A stretch of 58,854 bases of DNA from Prevotella conceptionensis 9403948. Lineage in GTDB: Bacteria; Bacteroidota; Bacteroidia; Bacteroidales; Bacteroidaceae. The position numbers were made by a program, and so were the translations under genes. The stretch is from contig NZ_HE999444.1 in assembly GCF_000312305.1 (NCBI RefSeq), forward strand, positions 446,904 to 505,757, written 5' to 3'. The notes under the pieces are model-generated. The model ran no database searches and was not told the origin of the DNA. It was given only the letters and a program-made list of their open reading frames with translations. Numbering within the stretch: position 1 is the first letter of the stretch; the number at the start of each line of letters is the position of its first letter. Of the stretch, positions 18,419 through 27,159 are shown piece by piece.

Positions 18419-19267
18419 ATGAAAAAAGTATTATCACACATGTTTGTTGCAGTTCTCTGCATATTGGGCACAATGCCTGCAATGGCCCAGTTTAACCTTA
18501 AAAAGGCTGTCGGCGGTGCAGCAAAGGCTGCCAAAGCTGTAACTTTGACTGATGCCGATGTGGTGAATTACGTTAAGGAATACATTGATTGGATGGACAA
18601 ACACAATCAAGTTTGTCCCGACGACAACCCTTACGCCATTCGTTTAAAGAAACTTACGGCTGGATTGACCCAAGTTGAAGGCATTCCTTTGAACTTTAAG
18701 GTGTACTATGTTGTAGACGTGAACGCCTTTGCATGTGCCGACGGTAGTGTGCGCGTTTTCTCTTCTTTGATGGACATCATGACCGACGAGGAATTGCTTG
18801 GCGTTATCGGACACGAGATCGGACACGTTGCCCACAAGGATTCAAAGAACGCATTCCGCACAGCCCTGCTTACTTCGGCATTAAAAGATGGTGTGTCTTC
18901 AACCAATGGCAAGGCTGCCGCACTTACCGATTCGCAGCTTGGAGACCTCGGCGAGGCTCTACTGAACGCTACTTACTCGCAAAAGCAAGAAAGCAATGCC
19001 GACGCTTACGGCTATGAGTTCTTGAAGAAGAACAACAAGAACCCTTGGGCCATGGCTTTGTCGTTTGAAAAATTGAAGAAACTTGAAGAAGATGCAGGCT
19101 ACCAGAAAGACAGCAAGTGGAAACGTATGTTTTCTTCTCACCCCGATCTCGACAAGCGCATTAAGACCATGAGCGAACGCGCACAAAAAGACGGCTTTAC
19201 ACGTCCAGAGAACAAGATGCCTGAGAAAACAGCTGCACAGAAGGTTGTAAAGGGTAAGAAGAAATAA
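18419..19267 (+). CDS. Secreted M48 family zinc metalloprotease
   Basis: A signal peptide (cleavage after MPAMAQ, about residue 24) leads to a single M48 domain. The zinc-binding HEIGH motif is near residue 124, in GVIGHEIGHVAHKDS. The third ligand Glu is in QESNADAYGYEFL near residue 193. The length (282 aa) fits the periplasmic single-domain M48 proteins (BepA/YggG/LoiP group without TPRs), which degrade or proof-read envelope proteins. Ser/His-rich SSHPDLDKRI near the C-terminus is also typical. The gene is 22 nt upstream of a DUF1266 gene, so the two are probably co-transcribed. Confidence 0.9.
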   Translation: MKKVLSHMFVAVLCILGTMPAMAQFNLKKAVGGAAKAAKAVTLTDADVVNYVKEYIDWMDKHNQVCPDDNPYAIRLKKLTAGLTQVEGIPLNFKVYYVVDVNAFACADGSVRVFSSLMDIMTDEELLGVIGHEIGHVAHKDSKNAFRTALLTSALKDGVSSTNGKAAALTDSQLGDLGEALLNATYSQKQESNADAYGYEFLKKNNKNPWAMALSFEKLKKLEEDAGYQKDSKWKRMFSSHPDLDKRIKTMSERAQKDGFTRPENKMPEKTAAQKVVKGKKK

Positions 19268-19289
19268 CGTTCATTACACTAAACTAAGT

Positions 19290-20018
19290 ATGTTTTCATT
19301 TTTTTCATCTTTCTATTATGCCATATTTGGTGGGTTTCGTATAGATGAAACCACCACGTTAAGCAAGGAACAGCAGCGAAAACTGCTTTTGAGTGGTGTC
19401 TTTTCTGCACAGAAAGGCACGTTTATGAATGTGGTTAAGACAGGCATGTCGTATGGTGGGCGGCAGAAAATGTTTGGTCAGGGCTGGGGAATTACCGACA
19501 AAGAATCGGCAATTGATACGCTCGACTATCTGCAACACGCAGGTACACGCCGTTTCTTTCCCCTTATTGTAGAGGCTCTGAAACTTCAAAACAAGCGCGC
19601 TATTCAGCAGTATATCACTGAAAATCTTGAAGACGAAGAAGACATGCGCGATTGTTGGGAACAGGTTCAGTTCGCTTTTGGGTCTATGGACTCTTTAATA
19701 AATGCACAACTTATTAAAGACCAGGCCGACTTCGTACGTATCGGACCAGATGCTTGGGACGCTGGTAGGTTGGTGTTCATGGCTAGATTGTGCCGTGAAC
19801 ACGAGTATATCACTGACGAACAAATGTGGCAATACATCGATGCAGCCGACGAAATAGCCCACCAGACGCTTACTTCTTGGGAAGATTTCGGCAAGAGTTA
19901 CATCATCGGGCGTTGCTTGTGGTGTGGCACAGCCAACTACTTTGAAGTGATGGCAGACCATGCAAAGGATATGTATTCCAGTCCGAAGAGTCCTTGGAAA
20001 GGTGTTCCTTTTGCATAA
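19290..20018 (+). CDS. DUF1266 domain protein (soluble paralogue)
   Basis: The protein (242 aa) shows the DUF1266 pattern: WGITDKESAIDTLDYL near residue 67, then DAWDAGRLVFMARL near residue 150, then the C-terminal SWEDFGKSYIIGRCLW. DUF1266 has no established function. It has no signal peptide or clear membrane helix, although the first 14 residues are hydrophobic and aromatic. It is the closest paralogue of the next gene, with IFGG-R-D--TTL-K-QQRK-LLS shared near both N-termini. Linkage to a secreted M48 protease and a membrane-anchored copy suggests a shared envelope process (inference). Confidence 0.85.
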   Translation: MFSFFSSFYYAIFGGFRIDETTTLSKEQQRKLLLSGVFSAQKGTFMNVVKTGMSYGGRQKMFGQGWGITDKESAIDTLDYLQHAGTRRFFPLIVEALKLQNKRAIQQYITENLEDEEDMRDCWEQVQFAFGSMDSLINAQLIKDQADFVRIGPDAWDAGRLVFMARLCREHEYITDEQMWQYIDAADEIAHQTLTSWEDFGKSYIIGRCLWCGTANYFEVMADHAKDMYSSPKSPWKGVPFA

Positions 20019-20055
20019 TAAGCAATTGTTAAGCAAAGAGAACCTAATACAAGTT

Positions 20056-20085
20056 CTTGTCCGCCGTGTTTTTTCGGCGGACAAG
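20056..20085. terminator. Perfect 11-bp hairpin between the two DUF1266 genes
   Basis: CTTGTCCGCCG (20056-20066) pairs with CGGCGGACAAG (20075-20085) around an 8-nt T-rich loop. No T-tract follows on the plus strand, so it may attenuate transcription or stabilise the upstream mRNA rather than end it fully. Confidence 0.6.
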
Positions 20086-20124
20086 ATATAATCAATGAAT
20101 ATTAATATCGTGAAGAGTAATTCT

Positions 20125-21039
20125 ATGAAAAAGAAAACCATTGTTAGTTTGATGTTCATGTTGTGTCTCGTTGCACAACAAGTTGCCGCTGCTGCTAGAT
20201 TTCGCATTAGAGTACGTGGCGGAGGTTCGGATGATGTCGAAAGCGGTCCGTTAACTTGGATTATTTATGGCGTTGTTGCTATTGCCATTCTGGGCGGATT
20301 GTATATTTACATGACCGAATTAAAGAGCCTTGTGCTTAAAATATTTGGTGGCCTACGTATGGATGATAAAACCACATTAACCAAAGACCAACAGCGTAAG
20401 ATGCTTTTGAGCAGCGTAAGTGCAGCATACGAAAAAGTGATATTGAACAGCCTGAAGACTGGTATGGCCCGAACAGAGCGTGATGATTACTTAAAGGAGC
20501 ATTGGGACGTTGACGGACACGACTCGGCTATCAACGTATTAAACGACTGGAAGGCCGCTTGTACAAAAAACTTTATACCACATATCGGCGAAGCTTTCAA
20601 ACTTAAAGAGCAGCAGCCTATCGATAAGTATCTCAACGACACCTTTGTGCTGGATAAAGACGCACGGGCTTGTGCCAGGCAGATAGAGAATGCTTTTAAA
20701 ATGATGCCTAAACTCGTGAAACTAGGAATAGTTAAGGACGAAACAGACTTTGTGCGTATTGGGGCAGATGGTTATTACATTTCTGTTCTAGTTTATCTCG
20801 CTCGTTTGTGTGCCGAGTCTAAGTATATCAGCGAGGAAGAAATGTGGCAATATGTAGATGCTGCTGACGAATTTGCCCATCAGTCGCTCACTTCTTGGGA
20901 AGATTATGGAAAGAGTTACCTCATTGGGTACGCCCTATGGCTTGGTAGTGGTATCCAATTGAAGATGCAGGCAGATGTTGTGAAGAAACTGATAGAGAAC
21001 CCGAAGAGTCCTTGGAACAGTTTCCCTTTTGCTAAATAA
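20125..21039 (+). CDS. DUF1266 domain protein, signal peptide plus membrane anchor
   Basis: The chosen ATG starts a signal peptide (MKKKTIVSLMFMLCLVAQ). An earlier in-frame ATG at 20095 would add ten residues ahead of it. After a short Arg/Gly linker comes a transmembrane helix (WIIYGVVAIAILGGLYIYM, about residues 45-63). The DUF1266 domain fills the rest: WDVDGHDSAINVLNDW near residue 135, AARLCAESKYISEEEMWQYVDAADEF-type segment near residue 235 (key ARLCAESKYIS), and SWEDYGKSYLIGYALW. This is the tethered counterpart of the upstream soluble protein and appears to have arisen by tandem duplication with added targeting. A terminator follows. Confidence 0.83.
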   Translation: MKKKTIVSLMFMLCLVAQQVAAAARFRIRVRGGGSDDVESGPLTWIIYGVVAIAILGGLYIYMTELKSLVLKIFGGLRMDDKTTLTKDQQRKMLLSSVSAAYEKVILNSLKTGMARTERDDYLKEHWDVDGHDSAINVLNDWKAACTKNFIPHIGEAFKLKEQQPIDKYLNDTFVLDKDARACARQIENAFKMMPKLVKLGIVKDETDFVRIGADGYYISVLVYLARLCAESKYISEEEMWQYVDAADEFAHQSLTSWEDYGKSYLIGYALWLGSGIQLKMQADVVKKLIENPKSPWNSFPFAK

Positions 21040-21049
21040 ACAGATAATG

Positions 21050-21085
21050 GCCCTTTGCAGACATTGAATTATGGCTGCAAAGGGC
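21050..21085 (+). terminator. Intrinsic terminator after the second DUF1266 gene
   Basis: GCCCTTTGCAG (21050-21060) pairs perfectly with CTGCAAAGGGC (21075-21085) around a 14-nt loop, 11 nt after the stop codon. The tail (TAATTGTC) is only weakly T-rich. Confidence 0.8.
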
Positions 21086-21196
21086 TAATTGTCTCAAGCA
21101 AAGACAACTTGGTGCTCATTGATGCAGGCTGTTTAGAACAAGCGGATTGCATATAACCTCGCTGATAGCGGCTAATGCAAGTAGCGTACATTACTT

Positions 21197-21306
21197 TGAT
21201 GTAGACTTGTTCTGTGGAGAAAGTTCTGTGGAGAAAGTTTCATGGAGAAAGTTAAGAGAGAATTTTTTGATGTAGACTTGTTCTGTGGAGAAAGTTAAGA
21301 GAGAAA
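21197..21306. repeat. Local direct repeats (71-bp spaced) with TGTGGAGAAAGTT units
   Basis: TGATGTAGACTTGTTCTGTGGAGAAAGTT begins at 21197 and again at 21268 (first and last bases given as landmarks: TGATGTAGAC and GAGAAAGTT). Between them the 14-bp unit TCTGTGGAGAAAGT is repeated with small changes. It leads straight into the 16-bp array. Confidence 0.75.
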
Positions 21307-21309
21307 TTT

Positions 21310-21665
21310 CTCGTCTACTTATTAACTTGTCTTCTCATCCACTTGTTAACCGTTCCTTTGCCTAGTCATTCTCTTGTCTACTCTTTTTTGCCAACTCGTT
21401 CTCTTGTCTACTCGTTCTCTTGCCAACTCATTCACTTGCCAACTTGTTCTCTTGTCTACACGTTTTCTTGTCTACTCGTTTTCCTGTCTACTTGTTCTCT
21501 TGTCTACACGTTTTCCTGTCTACTTGTTCTCTTGCCTACTTGTTCTCTTGTCTACTCGTTTTCTTGTCTACTCGTTCTCTTGCCAACTCGTTTTCTTGCT
21601 AACTCGTTCTCTTTTCTGCTTGTTCTCTTGTATACTTGTTTATTAGTCTACTTATTTACTCGTCT
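21310..21665. repeat. Long 16-bp tandem array (TTCTCTTGTCTACTCG type)
   Basis: About twenty 16-bp units such as TTCTCTTGTCTACTCG and TTCTCTTGCCAACTCG. They are the reverse-strand form of the array beside copy A. Because three units make 48 bp, several frames stay open and give spurious Leu/Ser/Tyr-rich proteins with a 16-residue period. These are not real genes. Confidence 0.9.
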
Positions 21666-21688
21666 TTTTGTTGGTTTTTGTCCAATTT

Positions 21689-22325
21689 TTAGTAAGTGTT
21701 TTAACATTATGAGTGCCTTTTCATTCACCAATCGCCCACCTCGCCCCAAAAAATCGATTCTCGCGAAGGTTGGTTTTGATGCAAAAAGGAGGTAGTCTGT
21801 GAGTGCATCAAAATGAATTTTTATTTAAAATAATCGCTATTTGCACCCGTTTGGGTGCTATTTGCTGCTAAACGCAGTGTGTTTTGGTGCTAAATGCAGT
21901 GTGTTTTGGTGCTAAATGCAGTGCGTTTTGATGCTAAATGCAGTGCGTTTTGGTGCTAAATGCAATGCGTTTTGGTGCTAAATGCAGTGTGTTTCGATGT
22001 AAAATGCGAGTCGAAAAGCATAAAAACACACTACAATCGTATAAATATAACCTTTAAGATCCATTAAATACATGCTCGAAAAGGGCGAAATAGTCGTTAA
22101 AAAGTAGGTTTTTAGGGACTAAAAGCATGTAATTGGGCTTGAAAAATGACGAGCTGGCAACCAAACTAGAAAGGCTAAATGGTGCAAAATGCAGCCTTTT
22201 TCTTGAAAATGGACAAGGCACAAGGCGTAAAAAACCAGAAATCGTGGCTATTTACCTGCTTTTTAGCCTATAATTTCGCTAGAACGGAGTGAAAATTAGA
22301 ACGCTTTTGTAAAATAAAAGTAATA
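21689..22325. repeat. Large dispersed non-coding element, copy B (reverse orientation)
   Basis: It begins with TTTTAACATTATGAGTGCC and AATCGATTCTCGCGAAGG and ends with CGCTAGAACGGAGTGAAAA, as copy A read backwards. It lies between convergent genes (DUF1266 and pheS). Confidence 0.85.
21850..22015. repeat. 22-bp tandem array inside element copy B
   Basis: About seven units close to GTTTTGGTGCTAAATGCAGTGC. This is the cleanest of the five arrays. Substitutions cluster at the same unit positions (GGTG/GATG, CAGTG/CAATG). Confidence 0.88.
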
Positions 22326-22335
22326 ATTTGGGTTT

Positions 22336-22475
22336 TGAGTTGATGAGTTGATGAGTTCGTAAGTTGGTGGGTCTGTAAGTTTGTGAGTTATTGAGTTGAC
22401 GAGCTTGTGAGTTGGTGAGCTTGTGAGTTGGTGAGTTGGTGAGTTGGTGAGTTATTGAGTTTTGTTAGTTGAGGG
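22336..22475. repeat. 8-bp array GTGAGTTG flanking copy B
   Basis: Runs such as GAGTTGATGAGTTGATGAG and GTGAGTTGGTGAGTTGGTGAG give a clear 8-bp period. From here to 22.89 kb no gene or further structure was recognised. Confidence 0.85.
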
Positions 22476-22895
22476 GTTAGTACGTTTGAGAATTATTGGG
22501 ATTATTAGTTTTCAAAGGTAACTATTCAGCAACAATGAACGTTGATTATCAAGAACTTATAAACTTAATATTGCGGCAAAAAGGCTCGAAATGACATTAC
22601 TTTACCAGAATTTGTATGTGTCTGTTTGTGTAACTTGTTGATAATCGATAATAGTTTATACGCCTTATTGTTGAATAGTTACTTTTCAAAGTTACGAGTT
22701 ATGAAGTTTGTTAGTTGTTGAGCGTGTGAGTTATGATGTCTATTAGTTATAATGTTGGTGTGTTATTAAGCAGTTAAGTTGGTTATTTTTTCATCATACT
22801 CCTAGATATTTAGACCTCCTTAGCTCTTTAGTGTTTGTTTTCAAAAGAAAGTATAGAGGCAGTTTATACCCATTAATCCGAATAGATGTTGGCAC

Positions 22896-22927
22896 TAAAA
22901 AACCGCCGACAACATTGCCGACGGTTT
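22896..22927 (-). terminator. Intrinsic terminator of pheS
   Basis: On the minus strand AAACCGTCGGC and GTCGGCGGTTT form an 11-bp stem with two G-T pairs around a 6-nt loop, followed by six T. It lies about 50 nt after the pheS stop. Confidence 0.85.
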
Positions 22928-22978
22928 ATAGCTGTTATTGTTTGTGTGCACCTTAAAGCCCAGGTGCGTTGTGTTCGG

Positions 22979-24016
22979 TTAATTGGCAGCTTGAAACTCT
23001 TGCAAGAAACGCACGTCGTTCTCGGAGAACATACGCAAGTCGGCCACGTGATATTTCAAGTTGGTGATGCGTTCTATGCCCAAACCAAAGGCGTAACCCG
23101 AATAAACGGTGCTGTCTATGCCGCAGGCCTCAAGCACATTGGGGTCTACCATGCCACAACCAAGGATTTCAACCCAACCCGTGTGTTTGCAAAATCCACA
23201 GCCCTCGCCGCCGCAGATGTGGCAAGAGATGTCCATTTCTGCACTTGGTTCGGTGAAGGGGAAATAGCTTGGACGCAGGCGGATGTCGGTGTCGGGGCCG
23301 AAAAGTTCGCGAGCAAAGGTGAGCAACACCTGTTTTAGGTCGGTAAACGACACGTTTTTGTCGATGTACAAGCCTTCTAATTGATGGAAGAAACAGTGCG
23401 CACGTGCCGAGATAGCCTCGTTGCGGAACACGCGCCCTGGGCAAATCACACGGATGGGTGGCTGTTGGCGTTCCATCACTCGGCTTTGGTCGTTAGACGT
23501 ATGCGAGCGCAAAATAACATTCTTCGTTACATCGCTGGGATTTGTCTCGATAAAAAAGGTGTCCTGCATGTCGCGTGCGGGATGGTCGGGTGCGAAGTTC
23601 AGTTTGGTAAACACGTGCAGGTCGTCGTCGATTTCCGGTCCTTCGGCTAGTGTGAAACCCATTCGTTGGAAGATATCGATGATTTGGTTGCGCACAATGG
23701 TTAGCGGATGGCGTGTTCCAAGCTTGATGGGGTAGGGCGTACGTGTAAGGTCGGGCGCGTCTTCGGCCTTCTTTTGTGTACCCACAGCCTCTTTCAGTTC
23801 GTTCAGCTTGTCTTGTGCAAGCTGTTTCAACTCGTTGATTTTCATTCCTACCGCTTTCTTTTGGTCGGCAGCCACATTACGGAAGTCGGCCATAAGGGTG
23901 GTAATCTCACCTTTTTTGCTGAGATATTTCAGGCGCAGTTGTTCAATTTCGTCGGCGTTTTGTGCCGAGAGATTGCTCACTTCGTTCAACAGTTGGTCTA
24001 TTTTATCGAGTATCAT
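22979..24016 (-). CDS. pheS: Phenylalanine-tRNA ligase alpha subunit
   Basis: The 345-aa class II aminoacyl-tRNA synthetase subunit has an N-terminal coiled coil (about residues 1-85). Motif 2 is GRVFRNEAISARAHCFFHQLEG (key residues FRNE and HFHQLEG-like FFHQLEG, near residue 200) and motif 3 is GLGIERI near residue 318. It contains an extra CHICGGEGCGFCKHTGW zinc-finger-like insertion near residue 275, common in Bacteroidota PheS. With PheT it charges tRNA-Phe. pheT is not adjacent and is not in the window. A terminator follows directly, so the gene is monocistronic. Confidence 0.95.
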   Translation of the reverse strand: MILDKIDQLLNEVSNLSAQNADEIEQLRLKYLSKKGEITTLMADFRNVAADQKKAVGMKINELKQLAQDKLNELKEAVGTQKKAEDAPDLTRTPYPIKLGTRHPLTIVRNQIIDIFQRMGFTLAEGPEIDDDLHVFTKLNFAPDHPARDMQDTFFIETNPSDVTKNVILRSHTSNDQSRVMERQQPPIRVICPGRVFRNEAISARAHCFFHQLEGLYIDKNVSFTDLKQVLLTFARELFGPDTDIRLRPSYFPFTEPSAEMDISCHICGGEGCGFCKHTGWVEILGCGMVDPNVLEACGIDSTVYSGYAFGLGIERITNLKYHVADLRMFSENDVRFLQEFQAAN

Positions 24017-24044
24017 CTTTTATTGTGTTATTACAATTTGGATG

Positions 24045-24052
24045 CAAAGTTA
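24045..24052 (-). promoter_or_regulatory. -7 promoter box of pheS
   Basis: TAACTTTG on the minus strand matches TAnnTTTG and is followed by CA. It lies 28 nt before the ATG. No -33 TTTG was seen. Confidence 0.5.
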
Positions 24053-24094
24053 ATATTTTTATATTGAAATAAACATGGTGTGGAAATAAAGTTG

Positions 24095-24102
24095 TACTTT
24101 TG
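24095..24102 (+). promoter_or_regulatory. -7 promoter box of the DUF4348 gene
   Basis: TACTTTTG followed by CA matches TAnnTTTG. It gives a leader of about 110 nt and stands back-to-back with the pheS promoter, 42 bp apart. Confidence 0.5.
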
Positions 24103-24216
24103 CATCAACTAGGACACATTTTGGCTGTGCAGAAAAGCGCATGCCGAGTTGCCCACTTTACGTTAAGAATAATTTGAGAGACTAACAAAAGGATATAGGA
24201 AACGAAAGGAAAGAGG

Positions 24217-25074
24217 ATGAAGAAACTTATTTTCTTTGCTATAATGGTTGTGCTACTGATAGCGATGGGGAGCACAACCACGGGTTGTACGGATAAGAAA
24301 CCGACAACCGCCGAGAGTACGCGCACTGATACAATTGTGGGCGATACCGCAACGCGCGACACGCTTGAGAGTATTATCGAAGAACAACCCATGCCGAAGG
24401 CGGCAGACGAATTGTTCGACGACTTTGTGTTCAACTTTGCTGCAAACCGCAAGTTGCAGTTTGCGCGAGTAAAGTTCCCATTGGACGTTTACCAAAACGA
24501 TAAGGTGGCGAAACGTATTGAAAAGAAAGATTGGCGCATGGAACACTTCTTTATGAAGCAGGGTTATTATACGCTAATCTTCGATAACGCCAAGCAAATG
24601 GAATTGGTGAAAGACACAACGATAAGCCATGTGGTTATTGAGAAGATTGCGTTCAACAACAAATCGGTTAAGCAATTCCTCTTCAACCGCGTAAACGGAC
24701 AGTGGATGCTTACATCGATGAACCTAAAAGCCATGTACGAAACCACTAATGCTTCGTTTTTGCAGTTTTATCAACGCTTTGCATCGGACAGTGCGTTTCA
24801 AGTTCAAAGTCTGAACGCCTTGGTTGAGTTCACCGCTCCCGACCCCGACGATGATTTCGGATCTATCACTGGTTCTATCTCGCCCGAACAATGGCCGTCG
24901 TTCAAGCCGGGGCTTATTCCGAAGGGCGAGATTTACAACATTATCTATGGCCAGAAGTACATGGAGAGCAACCGCAAGCTGTTTGTTATCCGTGGCGTGG
25001 CCAATGGTATGGAAACAGAAATGTACTTCAAGAAGTTGAAAGGCAAATGGAAACTCGTGAAGTTTAACAGCTAG
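24217..25074 (+). CDS. DUF4348 lipoprotein
   Basis: The signal peptide ends in a lipobox-like TTTGC (about residue 24), although the Thr-rich lipobox is not ideal. After an acidic, Thr-rich spacer the domain from ADELFDDFVFNFAANRKLQFARVKFPL (about residue 62, key FDDFVFNF) to KGKWKLVKFNS matches DUF4348, a Bacteroidota family with NTF2-like features. Function is unknown. Position upstream of murB (15 nt gap) suggests a cell-envelope role by context only. Confidence 0.75.
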   Translation: MKKLIFFAIMVVLLIAMGSTTTGCTDKKPTTAESTRTDTIVGDTATRDTLESIIEEQPMPKAADELFDDFVFNFAANRKLQFARVKFPLDVYQNDKVAKRIEKKDWRMEHFFMKQGYYTLIFDNAKQMELVKDTTISHVVIEKIAFNNKSVKQFLFNRVNGQWMLTSMNLKAMYETTNASFLQFYQRFASDSAFQVQSLNALVEFTAPDPDDDFGSITGSISPEQWPSFKPGLIPKGEIYNIIYGQKYMESNRKLFVIRGVANGMETEMYFKKLKGKWKLVKFNS

Positions 25075-25089
25075 GCTTTTATTTTGTGC

Positions 25090-26106
25090 ATGACAGAGCA
25101 TTACGATTACGATCTTACTCAACATAACACCTTTGGCATTAAGGCGAGGTGTAAGCGATATGTGGCCTTCGATACCGTGGCAGAGGCGCAGAAGGCTTTG
25201 CCAAAGCTGGTGAGTGCCAACGAACGATTGCTGATTTTGGGCGGTGGTAGCAACTTGTTGCTGACGGGCGACTTCGACGGAACGGTAATACATTCGCACA
25301 TTATGGGCATGGAACAGCACGATGCCGGCGAAGAACACGTGCTGTTGCGTTGCGGTTCGGGGTTGGTGTGGGACGAGGTGGTGGCTCAGTGCGTGGCCGA
25401 TGGCCTGTATGGAGCCGAAAACTTGTCGCTTATTCCTGGCGAAGTGGGGGCTAGTGCTGTACAAAACATTGGCGCATACGGTGCGGAGGTGAAAGATTTG
25501 ATAACTACTGTGGAGGCCGTAGAGATAGGAACAGGCCGCATTGTGCACTTTACCAATGCCCAATGTGAGTATGCTTATCGCCAAAGTCGTTTTAAACGCG
25601 ATTGGAAAAATCGTTTTTTCATCACCCATGTCACCTATCGGCTCTGTCGAACCTTTGTTCCACATCTTGATTATGGCAACATTAAGGCTGCATTGGCCGA
25701 GAAAGGCATCGTTATGCCCACGGCCATAGAGTTGCGCCAGGCCATTATTGACATTCGAAAGGCTAAGTTGCCCGACCCCAAAGTGGAGGGTAATGCAGGC
25801 AGCTTTTTTATGAATCCCATCGTGGAACGAAGTAAATTCGAGGCCTTGTTGGCCCTTTATCCCGACATGCCACATTATATAATAGACGCCGACAGGGTGA
25901 AAATACCCGCAGGTTGGATGATAGAACAATGCGGATGGAAAGGAAAGGCGTTGGGTAGGGCAGGCGTTCATCACAAGCAAGCATTGGTTTTGGTGAACAA
26001 GGGCGGTGCCGAGGGTAGCGACGTGCTGGCTCTTTGCCGTCGAATACAAGCTGATGTGAAGGCAAAGTTTGGCATAGACATCTATCCAGAGGTTAACATA
26101 CAATGA
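25090..26106 (+). CDS. murB: UDP-N-acetylmuramate dehydrogenase
   Basis: FAD enzyme of peptidoglycan precursor synthesis that reduces UDP-GlcNAc-enolpyruvate to UDP-MurNAc. The FAD loop is GGGSNLLL near residue 52. GEVGASAVQNIGAYG is near residue 118. The proton donor Ser is in GNAGSFFMNPI near residue 237, and the active-site Glu is in YPEVNIQ at the extreme C-terminus. The type I (E. coli-like) C-terminal extension is present. I used the ATG at 25090, two codons after a TTG in frame. The stop overlaps the next start as ATGA. Confidence 0.95.
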   Translation: MTEHYDYDLTQHNTFGIKARCKRYVAFDTVAEAQKALPKLVSANERLLILGGGSNLLLTGDFDGTVIHSHIMGMEQHDAGEEHVLLRCGSGLVWDEVVAQCVADGLYGAENLSLIPGEVGASAVQNIGAYGAEVKDLITTVEAVEIGTGRIVHFTNAQCEYAYRQSRFKRDWKNRFFITHVTYRLCRTFVPHLDYGNIKAALAEKGIVMPTAIELRQAIIDIRKAKLPDPKVEGNAGSFFMNPIVERSKFEALLALYPDMPHYIIDADRVKIPAGWMIEQCGWKGKALGRAGVHHKQALVLVNKGGAEGSDVLALCRRIQADVKAKFGIDIYPEVNIQ

Positions 26107-26864
26107 AAATCACGTTATTAGGAACGGGCACTTCTAATGGTGTACCCGTGTTAGGTTGTGGTTGTGAGGTTTGCCGAAGCGACAATCCCAAAGACAAACG
26201 CATGCGATGTGCATTGCTTGTTGAAAGCAAAGAGCATCGTGTGCTGGTAGATTGCGGTCCCGACATCCGCATGCAGCTGATGCCGCAAGCCTTTCGGCCC
26301 ATCGATGCAGTGTTGCTTACCCACATACATTACGACCATGTGGGTGGCATTGACGACCTACGGCCCTATTGTAGCTTTGGGGACATCCACCTTTACGGTA
26401 ACGTTGACACCGTAAAGGGATTGAAACACAACATGCCTTATTGCTTTTCAGACGACCTTTATCCTGGTGTTCCGCTGCTGAAACTGCATGCCATCGAACC
26501 CCATCGGCCTTTAATGTTCGGCGACATCAACGTGATGCCCTTCGTGGTGCAGCACGGACAGATGCCCATCTTGGCCTACAGGTTTGGCAAATTGGCCTAC
26601 ATCACGGACATGAAGACCATTGGCAACGACGAGTTGCAGTACCTTAAAGATGTGGAAGTGCTGATAATAAATGCCTTGCGGTTTGAAAAAGAACACCATT
26701 CTCACCAATTGGTGAGCGAGGCCATCGACTTTTCACGGCAGTTAGGAGCAAGGCGAACAATACTAACGCACCTTACTCACCAGATAGGTTTGCACGAAAA
26801 GGCCAGTAAAAGGTTGCCTATCGGCGTGGAATTTGGGTATGATGGAATGCAGGTCGAGCTTTAA
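26103..26864 (+). CDS. MBL-fold metal-dependent hydrolase (PhnP-like)
   Basis: The 253-aa protein has the metallo-beta-lactamase metal motif THIHYDHVGG near residue 77, further ligands in VVQHGQMPI and in HLTHQIG near the C-terminus, and the opening GTGTSNGVPVLGC typical of the PhnP/RNase Z-like branch. An extra CGCEVCRSDNPKDKR segment near residue 17 resembles a zinc site. These enzymes hydrolyse cyclic phosphodiesters or similar esters. The exact substrate is not known. It is coupled by a 4-nt overlap to murB. Confidence 0.88.
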   Translation: MKITLLGTGTSNGVPVLGCGCEVCRSDNPKDKRMRCALLVESKEHRVLVDCGPDIRMQLMPQAFRPIDAVLLTHIHYDHVGGIDDLRPYCSFGDIHLYGNVDTVKGLKHNMPYCFSDDLYPGVPLLKLHAIEPHRPLMFGDINVMPFVVQHGQMPILAYRFGKLAYITDMKTIGNDELQYLKDVEVLIINALRFEKEHHSHQLVSEAIDFSRQLGARRTILTHLTHQIGLHEKASKRLPIGVEFGYDGMQVEL

Positions 26865-26879
26865 AAACCCGACCCACAT

Positions 26880-27158
26880 TTACCATTTTAGTCTGAAAAG
26901 CGGCTTTCCGCTGAACTTTCGATATAGTTTCCACCCTAATATAAGGGCGTCTAACACGCCTGCTCCCGTGTTTAACACGTCGGTAAAACGCTTGGAAGGT
27001 GAGGTGTCCGCTTGTTCGTTGGGCCGGAACAGCTTATCCCACAGCGTCTTTATTTTCGCGTCCTCCTCTTCAATTTGCTTTTTCAAGGCCTCCTTTCGGG
27101 CCCTTATCTGTGTTAGCGACCTATACGATGGTGTTTGTATCGTTTCGTTTTCCATCAT
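26880..27158 (-). CDS. Small conserved helical protein, last gene of the YtxH/holin-like operon
   Basis: A 92-residue protein with a charged coiled-coil-like segment (QIRARKEALKKQIEEEDAKI, about residues 17-36) and a short C-terminal stretch containing GAGVLDALILGWKLYRKF that may sit at a membrane. I do not recognise a named family. It starts 1 nt after the end of the holin-like gene and is convergent with the MBL gene, 15 nt away, with no visible terminator between them. A start one codon in (27155) is equally likely. Confidence 0.7.
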   Translation of the reverse strand: MMENETIQTPSYRSLTQIRARKEALKKQIEEEDAKIKTLWDKLFRPNEQADTSPSKRFTDVLNTGAGVLDALILGWKLYRKFSGKPLFRLKW

Positions 27159-27159
27159 G

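Noticed and set aside
21343..21795. Open frames of 60-150 codons rich in Leu, Ser, Tyr and Val
   Set aside because: They are products of the 16-bp tandem array, open in several frames at once with a 16-residue period, and lack a start context.
21850..22015. 22-bp array as a CRISPR
   Set aside because: Units are directly adjacent with no unique spacers, and no cas genes are present.
24105..26103. Long minus-strand open frames over the DUF4348 and murB genes
   Set aside because: They are antisense to recognised genes. The plus-strand frames carry clear motifs.
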